A DNA stretch of 64,000 bases from Nothopassalora personata (taxonomy: Eukaryota; Ascomycota; Dothideomycetes; Mycosphaerellales; Mycosphaerellaceae): positions 1,116,001 through 1,180,000 of the forward strand of contig CM066287.1 of assembly GCA_033816765.1 (NCBI GenBank). The letters run 5' to 3'. Within the stretch, counting starts at the first letter, position 1; the number at the start of each line of letters is the position of its first letter. The translations under genes and the position numbers were made by a program. Below are positions 1-13,014 of the stretch, piece after piece. Below the pieces are notes generated by a model, which was not told where the DNA came from, did no database searches, and was given only the letters and a program-made list of their open reading frames with translations.

Positions 1-1440
1 ATATTCGAGCATCTTAAGGCCCGCTATCCGGTAGTTAGGTAGCTAGTTAATGCTATCTACATTAATCGAGTTTCTAAACTTAATGCTATAGTACCGCTTA
101 TTATAGGTGTAGTTAGCGCGTTTAATCCGGAGGGCCTCGTCTTCTTATAGGATCTAATCCTTAAAGACTAATACATCCCTAATTATAGCCGAAGGTAACA
201 TAGTAAGTATCGGATTGCTATTCTTAGTTAGGGCCGGAGTGGATCGTAGGGTACTAACCGGTATACCTAGCGGACTGCCTTCGCGTATAGGTGCGCCGTC
301 TAGCGTTCGGTTAGGCGAGGATTAAGTAGGCGTAGTTATGCCCTTACCTATGCTCTCGCCTATACGGAGCTACTTAAGTCGACTCGACTTACGACCGCCT
401 CTCGATAGGACTATAGGCTAGGTAGAGGCTAGTAGAGTTAGCGTAGTACTCTTTACACGTCCTTTGCCTTTACTACCCGGTAGTAGCTAATGTAGCTAAG
501 GCAGTTACTAGCTAGATGGTCTAGGTTGATCTATGCTGTCCTCTAGGGACGCGGACTTCTTAGTAATAGTACCCTCTATAAAGTATAGAAGGCTATCCTT
601 ATAGACGGCTAGGCGGTATCTTCTAATAATCTCCCTACTCTTAGCCGACTGCGGATTAATGCTACGTGCTTTAGCCTCCCTATCGCACCGGGTAAGATTA
701 CTAGGCTCTAGAATTCGCTTACGATCTATGCCCTTACGGCCGATCCTTATACGCTAGATTAATGCCCTCTAAATTCTACTAATAGCCCTACTATAGTCTA
801 GGTACTTGTTAATAAAGGCCGTGAACTAGCGGCGCCCGCTGTTAGTACTATAAAGCTCGGAGATAACGCGTCGATTAAGAATCTTATTGTCTATCTACTA
901 TAGCTAGTAGCGGGTAAGCGTAGCTCGAAGAGTCTTCTCTCGGTTACGAATCTCTAAACCGGTCCTACGAATCTTGCCGACGATAGGAAACAAGATATCG
1001 AGCTTCTTATTACTAAGGAATTCATCCTAGTAGCTCTTACCTATGCCGCTCTTAACTTCCTCGAAAAACAGGTTAACCTAGACGGAGTAGTCTTCGAACA
1101 CCTTCTCGAAGCCCTTATAGAAGTCCTTTAACACCTTAACCCGCTTCTAAGGACTAAGCTCTCGGAACATAACATTAGCGGCGGACTTCGGCGTGTTCGT
1201 ATTAGTAAGGACATGCTTAACGTTGTCCGGTAGGCGAAGGGACTCGAACAAGGCCTAAGGTAGGCGGGTAAGCCTAGTAATAGTACTAGTAAGCGCTATG
1301 CTCGAGCTAGCCGGGCGTGACGATAGACTAGCTAAAGCTATAATAACTAGGATTCGCTATTAGTAAGATCGTAAGACCTAGCTATCTCGTAGTGCTACTC
1401 TAGAGTATTAGTAAGCTTTAAAAGCTTAGTGTCGGGGTAG
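1..1440 (-). pseudogene. Unidentified RIP-degraded coding relic
   Basis: One minus-strand frame can be followed from about 1330 (possibly 1440) down to position 1 and off the window. It is interrupted almost only by TAG/TAA codons of the kind RIP makes from CAG, CAA or TGG. The inferred product is longer than 440 residues. Its N-terminal third is rich in Ser, Thr and Leu, its middle is charged with many Lys/Arg, and its C-terminal part is rich in Pro, Ser and Arg. I see no protease, reverse transcriptase, integrase or zinc-knuckle motif and do not recognise the family. It lies downstream of the E pol relic in the same orientation. It could be a gag-like or cargo gene of another element. Confidence 0.45.
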
Positions 1441-1899
1441 GGGCTTTAAAGGTTAAGGTCGTAAAGAGAGAGAGGCTAAAGAACCGTCTAATATGTTAGT
1501 GTTTAAAGAAAAAGAGAGGAAGTAGTAGGTAGAGAGCTGCGCTTAAGTATGCCTCTTAGCGTATGTCCCTATAATCGTTATAAGGTAGTAGCGCCGAGAC
1601 CGGTCTTATAAGTAGTAAGAGTAGTACCATTAAGGTTAAACTAAAGGTCCGATAACCCTACATGTAACCGAAAACCAGTGCTAGTGACCACCTAGGTAAG
1701 CATTCGGTAGGGGGCATGCTACGCTATTACGTAATCCGATTTACCGGTCCCGGGACCGGTAAATGTAACTCTACTAACTAAGGTCTAACTAAGGTAAGAA
1801 CACCCTATAAAGTGAAGTCTAGATAACCGAATCGGCTTAATAAACTAAAGGGCATGCGTAACACATGCCTAAGGGAAGTAAACTCCGTACGCTATTACT
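1441..1899. other. Non-coding, RIP-degraded stretch beyond the E pol relic
   Basis: No coding frame can be followed here. The stretch contains a 26-bp perfect palindrome (1739-1764) and lies where the 3' end of the minus-strand element E would fall. I could not define LTR borders with TG...CA ends. Confidence 0.35.
1739..1764. repeat. 26-bp perfect palindrome, copy 1
   Basis: Half-site ATTTACCGGTCCC followed directly by its reverse complement, centred on CCCGGG. The same 26 bp occur at 5600-5625 and 22621-22646. It contains no CpA or TpG, so RIP cannot alter it, which explains why it is perfect inside degraded DNA. Confidence 0.85.
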
Positions 1900-4800
1900 A
1901 ACTAATTAGTTCTTAGCCTCGATCCTACTAAACTGTGAAATTTCGGCTGTAGAAAGGTCATAAGGCCTAACCTATAGCTTCTTAGATTCCGGTTTAGGAT
2001 ACGATCCCCTTTCGTTAACTCCTATAGGTAGTACGTCTTCGTCGGCGATAGGCTCGATCTCGTTCGAATTACTACTATCTTTGCTATTAGCGACTTCTCC
2101 CTCCCCTATTACGAGATCGATCCCATTATCTAGGCCTAGTACTCCTATGTTATCCGGGCGAAGCTCTAGAACTAGCTTAAGGTTTTCTCGTGCCTAAACT
2201 CCCTCTATTAGCGTACTATTAAGTTCCTTAAGAATATAGGTACTGAACTCCCTAGAGACACTAGACACCCGATATAGACCTTACTATCGGTAACCGATCT
2301 TACGTGAGAAGTTATCCTTATATAGCTTATCGAACCTTATAATAAGGTCGCCCTTCTAGAAACTAACAAAGTTAACATTCCGGTAAGAATTAAAGTAGTC
2401 CTTACTAAGTTCTCTTAGTCGCTTCCTTCGAGTATGTAGCTCGTCTAGACTAAGGTCTCGAGCCTAGAGTTGACGCGCACGTATAGTAAGCAGGTCCTTA
2501 GTCGTTCTCACCGATCCCTATTAATAATTCGCCTACGTCGGGTACTTAACCTTAATTAGTAGAATCGTGCAATAGCTATATAGGACCTAAGCCGGCGTTA
2601 TTCTAGTAGTACGACAAGTCGTGGTCCTATTAGCCTATAATATAGCGGGTACCTATTGCTCCTATCCGCGGTATGTGTTCCTTATAAGCTTTACTAACGC
2701 TATAAGAATCGGACGGTACCTAACCTCGACCGGAGCATTAGACTACGGATAGTACGGTAATTTTCGGATCCTTCGAACACTAAGTCCTACGACCAACCGT
2801 TTAACCTTAGCCGCATAAACCGTAGCGTTATTAAGCACGAATTTAGCACAATAGCCGTGCCTATAGAAGACATCTTCGTATAGAAACTTAGTAACCGTCT
2901 TAGAGCTAGGAGGTGCCCTTATTACTCTAGCCTCGATCTAGTTGCTAAGTACTTCACGCGTAACTAGGAGGTATCTATTTTTATGCACCTAGACGGGGTC
3001 CGAGTACTACTTCTCACTAATAACCTAAGGGCTCGATAAGTGAAGCTTACTAGCGCGCTAGTTGCCTTTGCGAAACCTATAAGGAGCATAACTTCGAACC
3101 TACGTAGAGACATCGGCAAAGCACCCGTCCTAGTAATACCGATGGGAAATAAGGTTATATACGACCTTAGCGCTACGGTAACCGTGTCTCTTATAGCACT
3201 CTATAACGATTTCCTTCTAAGCCTTATTATCGTTAATTATAAGTTGTAACGGTGCTCCTTGGCGCTTCTAGAAGAATAGTAATTAGTCTCGGATAAAGAA
3301 GTTAACGCTCTTCTTTACTAGCCGCCGGTACTTAGTACGGGTAATACTATCGGGTCGGGTCCTAGTTTCTATAACCTAAGTAAGCTATTAAGAGCCCTTA
3401 GAATATTAGTCCCCGAGATGTCGTATTTTCTAGATTTTAACTAGATAGGTGTCGACCGGCTCCGGGTACCCCGAATAGCTTATTATTAATTATCTAGTCG
3501 ACTTCGTCTTCGTTAGCTTCCCTAGGTTCCTAAGGTGTAGAGGGCCTACGAGACAGGGCATCTAGGCTAGTGTACCTAGTCCCCGCAACGTGCTTCACTT
3601 CGAACGTGAATAACCTAATCTACGCGACCCACCGGGCTATTGCCGAGTTCAGTAGGTCCGAAGCCGGCCGGTTAAGCTACTATATAAGTATCTTAGCATT
3701 AACCTTAAGGACAAAATTAACGCTAGTAATATATCTCTAGATCTTCTTAAGCCCCTTAAGGACCCTAAGGCATTCCCGCTTACTAGCATTATATCTAGAT
3801 TCTAACGCGTTCTAGATTCCGCTCTTATACCGTACCGGGTAACGCCGTCGAGTGCTGTCTATTAATTCTTAAGAAACGATACATCCCTATCTAGTGCCGC
3901 TAGCATTAACTAAGATAAAGATAGACCTAGTACTAGGTGAGTAGTAGAGAGTAACTAAGGCTAGAGCCTATATAAGATATCTAGTAACCTCTTCTTTCGA
4001 GAACTGCTTATTTTGTATCTAGGTGAACTCGGCGTCCTTCTTTAGTAGCTTATACATTGGTCGAGCGATAATAACGAACTAGGGGATCTATATCCGGAAG
4101 TACACACATAGCCCTATATAGGCGCGGACCTCCTTAATATAGGTAGGCGTAGGCTAATCTAGGATCTTAGCTATAACCTTTAGGGTAGGATAGCGACTAT
4201 CCGGGCTAGTAACGTACCTAACAATCTTAAGCTTTTCGTATAACTATTAGGATTTGCTTCTAGCAACTACCGTACTAGCTCTCTCTAGGTTAGCAAGAAC
4301 TAGATCTAGGGAAACGATGTACTTAACGACCCATTTCCTTAACCTAGGCTCTACTTCGGCATTCCTATAGTCCTTAGTTAGTCCCTTAATACCGATGTTA
4401 TCGAGAAACGGCTTCGCTCGATGCGAGATATAATTAAGTAGAATCTTTGTTACCGCACGCACGAACTGAGTAACTGAATTAGTAGCTCCTTAAGGTAGAG
4501 TCGTATTACGTACTAGGCTAAGAGGGGTTATAAAGGCTATTAAGTCCCGGTAGGACTTATCTAAAGTAATCTAATTATAGCCCAAAAACAGGTCTATAAG
4601 TGAAGCGACTCGGCACCCGGTAAAATCCTCTAAGAAGCTATCCGTGTCCGGCGGAATGTTAGTATCGCGTATAGTAACCTTATTTAGAAGTATAGCTAAG
4701 TTAATTAACCGATATAGCACATCGCTTCTAGAGGCATTAACCTTCTTTACGACTAGGAACTAGCTATTAGAATATGCCCCTTATAAGTATTCTAGGATGT

Positions 4801-5506
4801 TGTTCCTAATCCGGGCTCTAATTATACGCTTAATAATTGCCCTAAGACTTAGGTGCAACCGGATAGGACGTGCCTACTATAGCCTATAAGGGACCGTGTT
4901 AATCTTCTAAGGTAGTATAATGTCGTGCCTAATTTGCCTTATGTGACTAAAATCCTAAGCGAGGACTGCCTCCCGGTTATAGAGCATCTTATCGAATAAG
5001 GCCCGCTCTATTAGTAATAGCTTAATGCTAACCTTAATTAAGGTAAGTCGTTCTAGCGTAATCCGGCTACCTCGCTTAATACTTAAAAATTTCTTAGTTA
5101 AGTACTTCTTATCGAACGGACCTTGTCCTTTAGGTATCTTAGATTCTAGGTATAGCGCCCTACGCTTCCATTCTATATCTCCCTTAACTCGTGATTCTAG
5201 GCGTTCGTAAACGCTCGCGTCTACTAGCTTCTTCTTATCCGCCTTACGCTTATACATCGTAAAGACCTACGGTATCCTAATATTAGCTATATGTTAGCCT
5301 ACTTATTGCTTCCGTACCTAAGCATTTAATATAGATTGCCTTAGGATCTCGGAGGGCTAATCCCCTTAAACTAAATAAACGTTAGTAATAGAATCTCCCT
5401 TAAACGCGCCTATCCCAATTTCTGTAACTCGTTCCTTTACTCTAGTAGTCCTAAGCAATCCTAATAAGTAAGCTAAATAGTTGCTAGGCGTTAGAGCCTT
5501 GCTAGG

Positions 5507-5569
5507 TTCCTATAGATACGTCGTGTCTTCCTATAGATACGTCGTGTCTTCCTATAGATACGTCGTGTC
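5507..5569. repeat. 21-bp tandem repeat, three copies
   Basis: Three exact consecutive copies of a 21-bp unit beginning TTCCTATAGATACG and ending TCGTGTC. They lie about 30 bp left of the second palindrome, inside the part of E that is duplicated at 22474-23475. The same three copies therefore recur at 22528-22590. Confidence 0.9.
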
Positions 5570-5599
5570 GTAGTCGTATCCGTTTTCCTTACTATAGCT

Positions 5600-5625
5600 A
5601 TTTACCGGTCCCGGGACCGGTAAAT
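5600..5625. repeat. 26-bp perfect palindrome, copy 2
   Basis: Identical to the palindromes at 1739-1764 and 22621-22646. It sits within element E, between the pre-RT region and the more damaged gag/protease side. Confidence 0.85.
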
Positions 5626-7009
5626 CAAAGTCCGAGGTTTCTCCGAGATAGTACGAGAACCTTACTAATTTTATTAAATCCGGCTTTAGTAAGTCGGTAG
5701 GTTAAGCGCCGTAACTCAACCTACCCTTCTATTTCCCGACGCTTTTAATAGTTCTTAAAGGGTCTTACACCTATCCGAGCTAACTAGGGTAGTAAACATA
5801 ACACTTTTACCTTTACGGCTAGTAATAGTCCCCTCCTATAAACCATTATCGTAGTTACGGGTAGTAAGTCGCACCTTACGGGCCTACGGACGTCCTAGGA
5901 TTGTTAGTAAGTTTAGATCCGAGGAGATGAATATGTCTATTTAGTAGTGAACCCTAAATACCTAAACATCTAAATTACCTATAACACCTTTAAACTAGGC
6001 CCGCCCTCTAGCACCTCGAAAGGTAAGCTAAGTACTCGACATTACCGGTAACCTAAATCTATAAGCGTTCCTCTAGCCGATAATATTCACCTCGGAACCC
6101 TCGTTAATTAGGCACCTAATCTAGTTCTTGTTTATCCCGAACTCCGCTACTACCTAAGGACTAGGGACTATAGTAAAGTTATTAAGGACACTAGAGAGCC
6201 CGATTTTCTTAACGTCCTTATAGAGCTTAGTAGCAGGGACCGCTCCTTTAGAGTAAAGCATAGTTAAATACACTCCGATATACTAGGCCTAACTATCTTC
6301 GCGGAAGACCTCCTTATTATACTTAGGTTTATCTTTATAGGTAACCACTTGTCTAGTACGAACCTTAGGGTCCTTTCCTATAAGGCGTCGTACTATAGCG
6401 AGCTTCTCCTAAAGAGCGGGGGTGTTAGTAACGCGACGGAAGAGGGTAGCCTCGAACTAGCGACTATATCGAAACTAATCTTAGGCGTTCACATTAGGAA
6501 ACGTTATCTAGAGGATCTAATCAATCTAGTAGATAATACCCTCTTCCTTTATAACCGGGCTATTACTAGCTAAACTATATTGTCGGACGTAGTTATTAAT
6601 CCTTATAGTCTTAGTATTCTATATACGCTTCCTTTATGCGAAGGGGGCGTTCACGGGACTAATAGGCATATCCTTAGGCAGTCCTTTATTAGCATCGTTC
6701 CCTAATCTATTCACTTAGGTATTATTTCCCCTTCCTAGGGTTACCCCGGATTTAGCTAATGATTAAGTTTCGCTCATTTAAGCACTAACTTCGTTAATCA
6801 TTTTAACCTCCTACTAGTTAATCTCAGCTTACCGGATCTCCTATTCTAATTGTAGGCGAACTTTCTTAGTAGCCTTAGCTCGGGTTCGTAGATCCTAGGC
6901 TAAGGACCGGGTCCTCGGGTACGGATTCTTTAGAATGCCTACGGGTACCTTTCCTTTCACTTTGTTAGACTGCATAGGATAGGTAGATACCTCGTTAAGC
7001 TCGCCTAAG

Positions 7010-7393
7010 TGTTACGGTTCGGTCCAAACGGCAGCCCCGACTAGACACACGAAACACTAATTACTTAGAGACACGTAATACTAATCATCTAGACGCACGT
7101 GACACTAATCACTTCACGGACTGATCAGTGTAATCAGTATGCTTAGTAGGACTAATTAAGGTGATTATACTAAGCTATAGGCTCTACGCCGCGAATCTCC
7201 TTTGTATTTAGGAACGCTAGAAACCCTTATGGTTCTAATGCGTTTAACTTATGTTACTATCTCACTAATTGGAATACAACTCTTATTTCTATCATTCATC
7301 TTCGCTTAGCTTACTCTAGCCTCTCTAAAGAATACCGCCACGTGACTTAACTTATCTCTCTTTTAAGACTAGCCCTAGAACGAGATAATAACA
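7010..7393 (+). repeat. 5' LTR of A-family relic F
   Basis: Starts TGTTACGG and ends ATAATAACA, the same termini as the intact A LTR. The R/U5 half from the TATTTAGGAACGC block onward aligns with A and C, whereas the first half (U3) is different. It contains GCGTTTAA, complementary to TTAAACGC found 2 nt after the LTR. The flanking 5 bp on the left are CTAAG. No matching duplication follows the G LTR at 14013, so this is not the partner of that LTR. Confidence 0.8.
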
Positions 7394-7411
7394 CTTTAAA
7401 CGCCCTTAGGA

Positions 7412-9430
7412 TGAGCGCTACTTAAGTAGCTAGTAGGGGAACACCCGCCCCTAGCGAAGTAGGAAGCATCCGCCGTACGCTACTATAATAGACCGCTACG
7501 AAGGACGATAAGTCTAATAACGATGACGAGCCTACCCTAAGGAAGAACGACGTTAAGGCTACTAAGCTAGACCTCTTCTATAGAGATAGAGCTAAGTTCG
7601 ACGACTAGATTAATTAGATAGATATATATCTTATGTTCAACCTAGTCGACGCCGATAAAAGAACTATCTTCGCTATTACGTACCTTCGCGGAAGTGCGTA
7701 GAACTGGATCAAACCTTACCTTAAGGAATACCTTAAAGGTATAGGACGATTAGACCCTACTAGAATGTTTAGGAGCTACACCCTTTTTAAAGATAAGATG
7801 AAATTAATCTTTAGAACCTCGAACGAAGTCTAACAGGCCATACGAATCATTTAACACCTAAAGTAGAAGACGTCTACTTTAGAGTATGCCGCTAAATTCG
7901 AAGAATACGGACAAATCACTAGATGGGACTAGACGGCGTTAATAACTATGTTCCGACGTAGACTTAAGGACTCCGTTAAGGACGAGTTAATAAGACACGG
8001 GGGATAGATCACTAACCTCGAAGAGCTAATAAAGGCGTCGATTAACATCGATGACTAGCTCTAGGAACGACACTAGGAGAAGAAATACGACTCTAAAGTA
8101 GGAGGAATAGCAGGATACGCTCCGGACCGTAGACCCTTAGGAGGATACGTTACGAAGGGAGAATTCTTACGATAAAGCCAGCCCTACTATAGACCATAGC
8201 TAATGGAACTAGACGTTACCTAACGAGGACGGAGGATCGATAAGAGTAGGGGCTACGGAAAGCCCTTTAAAGGAAAAGGAAAACTTATATACTATGCCTA
8301 TAGTAAGGAAGGCTATATAGCGCGGGATTGCCGCGGTAAGAATATAGTACGCCGCGAGCAATTTAATATAATGCAACCCCGAACTAGTAAATCTAAGAGC
8401 AGCGTTGGATCTCGAGGAGATACCGACTATACTCGGAGAGTAGGGGAGAGAGCTAGTAACAGAAGCACGACGCCTCTCCTAGACCCCTTAGAAGGACGAG
8501 GAGGATACTATAGGCAGCAAATGGTAGTTATTCTATTTAATGCGAAGAACCAACTACGACAGTTTAACATAATAATACGAAGAGTCGACTACGAGATCGA
8601 ATCCGAGTCTCGAAATGGTTATAGAAGCCTTCATTAGCGATTCTATTACTAAGACTCGTGTTAAGTTTACTACGCCGCGAAGTTAGGCGTAGGGTATTAG
8701 CCTTAGTAACTACGAGGAACCCTAGGAGCGACGTATAGGTAAAACGCTACGCTCCGAGAAGTAGATACCGACGAATCCTACTTCGACGAAGATAGAAGCG
8801 ATAAAGAAAATCAGGACCTAGGATAGAACGGATTATAGTTACTAGAACTATAAGAAGAAAGTTAAGAAACTACCGGGCTAAATACTATTAAGGAAGAATA
8901 GGATCCTCAAGAATTAAGCGAAGAAGATTCCTCCGAAGGAGAAGAGAGCGACACTAACGACGACAATAAACAACTTACCTTCACGGTAGATGCACCTAAG
9001 AAACTGTACGACATAATTATCTACCTATAAAGAAGGCACGAGGAATTCCTACCTAAGATAGGCGGACAAAGGAGGCTACACTCTATTAAGTTTAACAAGA
9101 CACTCGACACTCTACGAGGCATAGCCTAGGGATACCCACTTATAGAAACGACCGAGAATCTAGTAACCGCCGTTATAGAACGACTACCGATAGGAAGCCG
9201 AATAATAGGAACCGGATATCTTACACTATTAGGAACATTTATATCGAATGAATTACGTAACATAGTGCAATACGCACGCGTACTCTACTTAGAAACGTAG
9301 AAGATCTAGGAACGTAATAGACTACAAGTGTAGACATAGGGCAACGGGCTATAGGTTCTAGCCGAAGCCTCTAGGCACGAAGCATAGCGAACTATATACT
9401 ATTCGGGAAAAGGATTAGCTCCCTAGGAAT
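7412..9430 (+). pseudogene. gag: RIP-degraded gag of F
   Basis: Plus-strand relic collinear with the intact A gag. It starts at the ATGAGCGCTAC start-codon equivalent and includes the Retrotrans_gag region (about 7570-8050) and the zinc-knuckle region near 8290-8330, where Cys codons have become Tyr codons. The acidic C-terminal stretch is near 8880-8960. Many TAG/TAA codons replace CAG, CAA and TGG. The GGGAAAA slippery heptamer before the gag stop (near 9409) is still intact. Confidence 0.85.
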
Positions 9431-12400
9431 AAGCGACCGGAGGGAGTTATACAATACTTAGGCTTATACATCGACATTAAATATAGTTTTCTAGACATAA
9501 GCAATCGTTAACGGACATAAGACCAGTGTTATAATCGACTTAGGAGTAGCGGAGAACTTTATCTCCGAGTCTTTTATAAGAAGAAACGGGTTAGCTACCC
9601 TAAAGAAGAAATAGGGTTACGAGTTAATCGCGGTAAACGGATTATCGTTACCTAGCGTAGAATAGGAGACGACACTATTGCTACTAGCTATCTAATAGTA
9701 CTACGAGAATATTACCTTAGATGTCACTAATATAGCTAGTTATAATATAGTATTAGGTATGCCTTAGTTAAGAAAGCACAATCTAGTAATCGACTAGAGA
9801 AGAGGAGTACTTACATTTAGGGAATGCGATTGCGTTGTCGACATTTAGCCTACGTAGTAGTAGCGTTCACTAGTAGATAAGGTAAGGAAACAGCTAAACG
9901 AGATATAGCTTACGCCGAATAGAAGGATAGAAGAACCACCTTCGACCAGGATAGACACTAGCGTAAGGCCGCCGGGTCACGAAGTTACTAGAAGTAATAG
10001 AAGTAACGCACCATCGAAGAATACTAACATCTTAGAGTTGAGTATTCCTAAGGAGTATCGTAAGTAGTCGCGACTCTTTAAAGAGGAGAGAGGCAAAACC
10101 GCCTTACCTAAGCACCGCCTATAGGATCATAAGATCAACATTTAGCTAGGGAAAGAGCCTCTATAGGGACCCCTATATTAAATGTCTAAGAAAGAGCTAT
10201 AGACCCTACGAGAATAGCTAAAGGAGAAGCTAGCTAAAGGATAGATAAGAAGATCTACCTTAAGTGTAGGAGCTCTATACATGTTCGTTCTAAAAGTAAA
10301 CGGGAAGTTACGACTCGTATAAGACTACAGGAAGTTAAACGAGATTACGATTAAGAACCGATACTCGCTACCTAACATCGAAGAAGCATAAGATAGATTA
10401 ACCGGATTAGACTAGTACACGAAGATTAACCTACGAGATGCCTTCTACGCTATACGGATAGTAGAAGGAGAAGAATAGAAAACCGCTTTTAGAATAAGAT
10501 ACGGACTCTACGAATTCTTAGTTATGCTAATAGGACTAACTAACGCACCCGCATCCTACTAGGACCTTGTTAACGAAACACTTAGAGACCTACTCGACGT
10601 ATGCGTTATCGCCTATATAGACGACATACTAGTCTACACGAAAGGATTCCTATAGGAGTACATAAGACAAGTCTAGGACGTCTTCGAACGACTTACGCAA
10701 TTAGGATTTAAGACGGCACCCGAGAAATGCGAATTCTATAAGAAAGAAGTTAAATTCTTAGGCTTTATTATTAGTACTATAGGGATAACGATCGACCCTA
10801 CGAAGACACAGTTAATTAGAGAATAGCTAGAACTAAAGACAGTTAAGGATGTATAATTATTCCTTAGACTAGTGAACTATAACCGGAAATTCATTAAGGA
10901 CTACGTAAGGACAGCAGTACTAATAACGATACTTACGAGGAAAGACGTTACTTAGAAATAGGGAAAGGAATAGATTAAAGCATTTAAGAAACTTAAGAAA
11001 CAATGCGCTTTAGCCCCCACGCTTCGACTATTCGATAGTAGTAAGGAAGTCTACATCGAGACCGATACGTCTAATATAGCAATAGGCGCGTGTCTAACAT
11101 AGACATATAATAGGTAGAGACACCTAGTAGCCTATTACTCCCGGAAAATGACTATAGCGGAACAGAACTACGACATCTATAATAAAGAGCTTCTAGCTAT
11201 TGTTACTACTATACAATATTAGAGAGTATATGTCGAGGGCCTACCGAAGTTAACGATTCTTTCTAACTATAAGAATCTTACGTACTTCACGACGACGAAA
11301 GAACTTACTCGAAGGCAAGCCCGCTAGTCGGAGCTACTAGGATAGTATAAGTTCGAAATTAAATATACTCTAGGACGAGAGAATAGCCGCGCCGACGCGC
11401 TAAGCTAAAGAAGCGACTACATAGAAGGAAAAGAACTAGTGCAACATAAAATATTAAAGATAAACCCCGACGGAAGTCTTAGTATAAACACGAGAGAATT
11501 TAATAACATCGTACGGATACTAGGCGACAAGGACGAACAATTCCCTATATCGCAAGGGAAATACTAAGTACCTAAGGATCGAGAAGAAGAATGCATACGA
11601 TAATATTACGACGGACTAACTTATAGACACCCTAGAACTTTAAAGACGATAGACCTAATATAGCGCAGTTTCTTATTTCCATAGATAAGACTTAAGGTAA
11701 TACGCTATATTAAACAATACGTACACTACTAACGAAACAAAGCTACGAGATACGCGAAATACGGTTACCTATAGTTTAAGGCACTACCGACAAAACTATA
11801 GGACGAAGTTATAATAGACTTTATTACGAAGCTTCTACTATTAAAGGATTAAGTTACGAAATAGCTATACGATATAATACTAGTTATAGTTAATAGACTT
11901 ACGAAATACGTACACTTTATTCCTATATTAGAGATATATAATATAGAGTAGCTCGGATACCTCGTACTAGATAGACTTATCCGATACTACGGATTACCCT
12001 AAGCGTTTATAACGGATAGGGACAAGCTATTTACATTAAACTACTAGAAGACGCTTATAGGAACGATCGGAATTAAATATAAGCTATTAACGGTATATTA
12101 TCTAGAGATAGACAGATAAACCGAGAGGATAAATTAAACGCTAGAATAATATCTACGATACTATATTAACTATATATAAGACAACTAGGTTTTACTACTG
12201 CTAATAGCGTAGATCGCACTAAACAACTATAAATTAGAGACAACTTCGACGATACTATTCTATACAAACTTTAGTAAAGATTCTAACCTATTCGGAATAC
12301 CTAGATCCTACCTATAAGCTAAAAGAGCAATCGTAACGACGGATACTCTTAAGAAAGTATATAAAGAAATACGTAAGGCGATCGAAGATATATAATAAAA

Positions 12401-12856
12401 ATTGTCTCGATAACGGTAAGACACGAGAAAAATAGCACCTCTGCTAAAAGAGGAGGATAAGGTCTATCTCCTTATAAAAAACTTAAAAACAAGAAGATAG
12501 ACTAAGAAACTAGATTACGTTAAGGTTAGACTATTTTTTATCGATAAAGTTATAGGACTAGTTAACTACTACCTATAGCTACTACCCGACGCTAAAATCT
12601 ACCTAGTCTTCTATATCTCTAAGTTAGAACCCGTAGACGCTAAAACACCTTACTAAGAAAGCTTCTATTTTAAGCTAAAAGTAGAAAACGAATTTAAAGT
12701 CGAAAAAATCCTAGATAAGAAAGGTTAGCGATACCTTATTAAATAGAAAGAATACGACGAATTAGAAAATACCTAGGAACTAAAAGAGAATCTATATAAC
12801 TATTAGCAAAAAATCTAGGAATATTGTAAGACTAAAAAGCGGCTAACTAACTAAGC
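9431..12856 (+). pseudogene. pol: RIP-degraded pol of F
   Basis: Collinear with intact A pol. The protease region near 9540 has lost its Asp-Ser-Gly. RT is near 10280-10680, with the catalytic YMDD codons changed to read YIDD at about 10615. RNase H is near 11060, the integrase zinc finger near 11590-11740, the integrase core near 11800-12130 and a chromodomain near 12690-12840. Numerous RIP stops disable it. The downstream tRNA-like and antisense module belongs to subfamily G, so a recombination breakpoint probably lies within or just after this pol. Confidence 0.85.
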
Positions 12857-12884
12857 TACCGATTAGCGACTAGTTAGCTAGGAG

Positions 12885-13014
12885 TAACTAAGATAGGAAT
12901 CGAACCTACGACCTTCCTTCTAAACGGTAATGTGCAAGGGAATAGTTAAGGGTATAAGCCGAAACGATTCCCCTATAATACTAGAAGGACGCTCTACTAC
13001 TAAGCTACTTAGCT
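12885..13014 (-). pseudogene. tRNA-like relic of module G, left arm
   Basis: Mirror copy of 63597-63726. Read on the minus strand it has a 7-bp acceptor stem, a D arm with GCTT/GAGC, an anticodon stem CCTTC/GAAGG enclosing a 63-nt loop (intron-like), and a T arm with TTCGATT. RIP changes are visible but the stems still pair. Confidence 0.6.

Larger units (their letters stand above)
5453..6454. repeat. Direct repeat of element E, left copy
   Basis: About 1002 bp match 22474-23475 at a constant offset of 17021 with scattered substitutions, mostly RIP-type transitions. The two copies were therefore mutated independently, unlike the inverted-repeat arms. The right copy ends exactly at the LTR of C. 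Confidence 0.85.
1900..7009 (-). mobile_element. RIP-degraded Ty3/gypsy element E (mostly pol)
   Basis: Minus-strand translation gives a damaged gypsy polyprotein. At 4955-5257 lies the stretch just before the reverse transcriptase, typical of fungal gypsy pol. At 4247-4462 lies the region of RT that follows the catalytic loop, with FLDNIGIKG and a DLVLANLERA helix. At about 2200-2350 lies the basic post-integrase segment (a KGDLII-like strand). Reading frames are broken by RIP stops throughout. The 5' end on the right is cut by the LTR of F at 7010. Part of it (5453-6454) is duplicated at 22474-23475. The protease/gag part to the right of about 5600 is too damaged to place. Confidence 0.7.

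Noticed and set aside
3040..3249. Short plus-strand ORFs of 60-90 codons in RIPped DNA (for example 3040-3249, 6349-6573, 8371-8637)
   Set aside because: They are chance open stretches or fragments of the relic polyproteins. No independent gene is supported.
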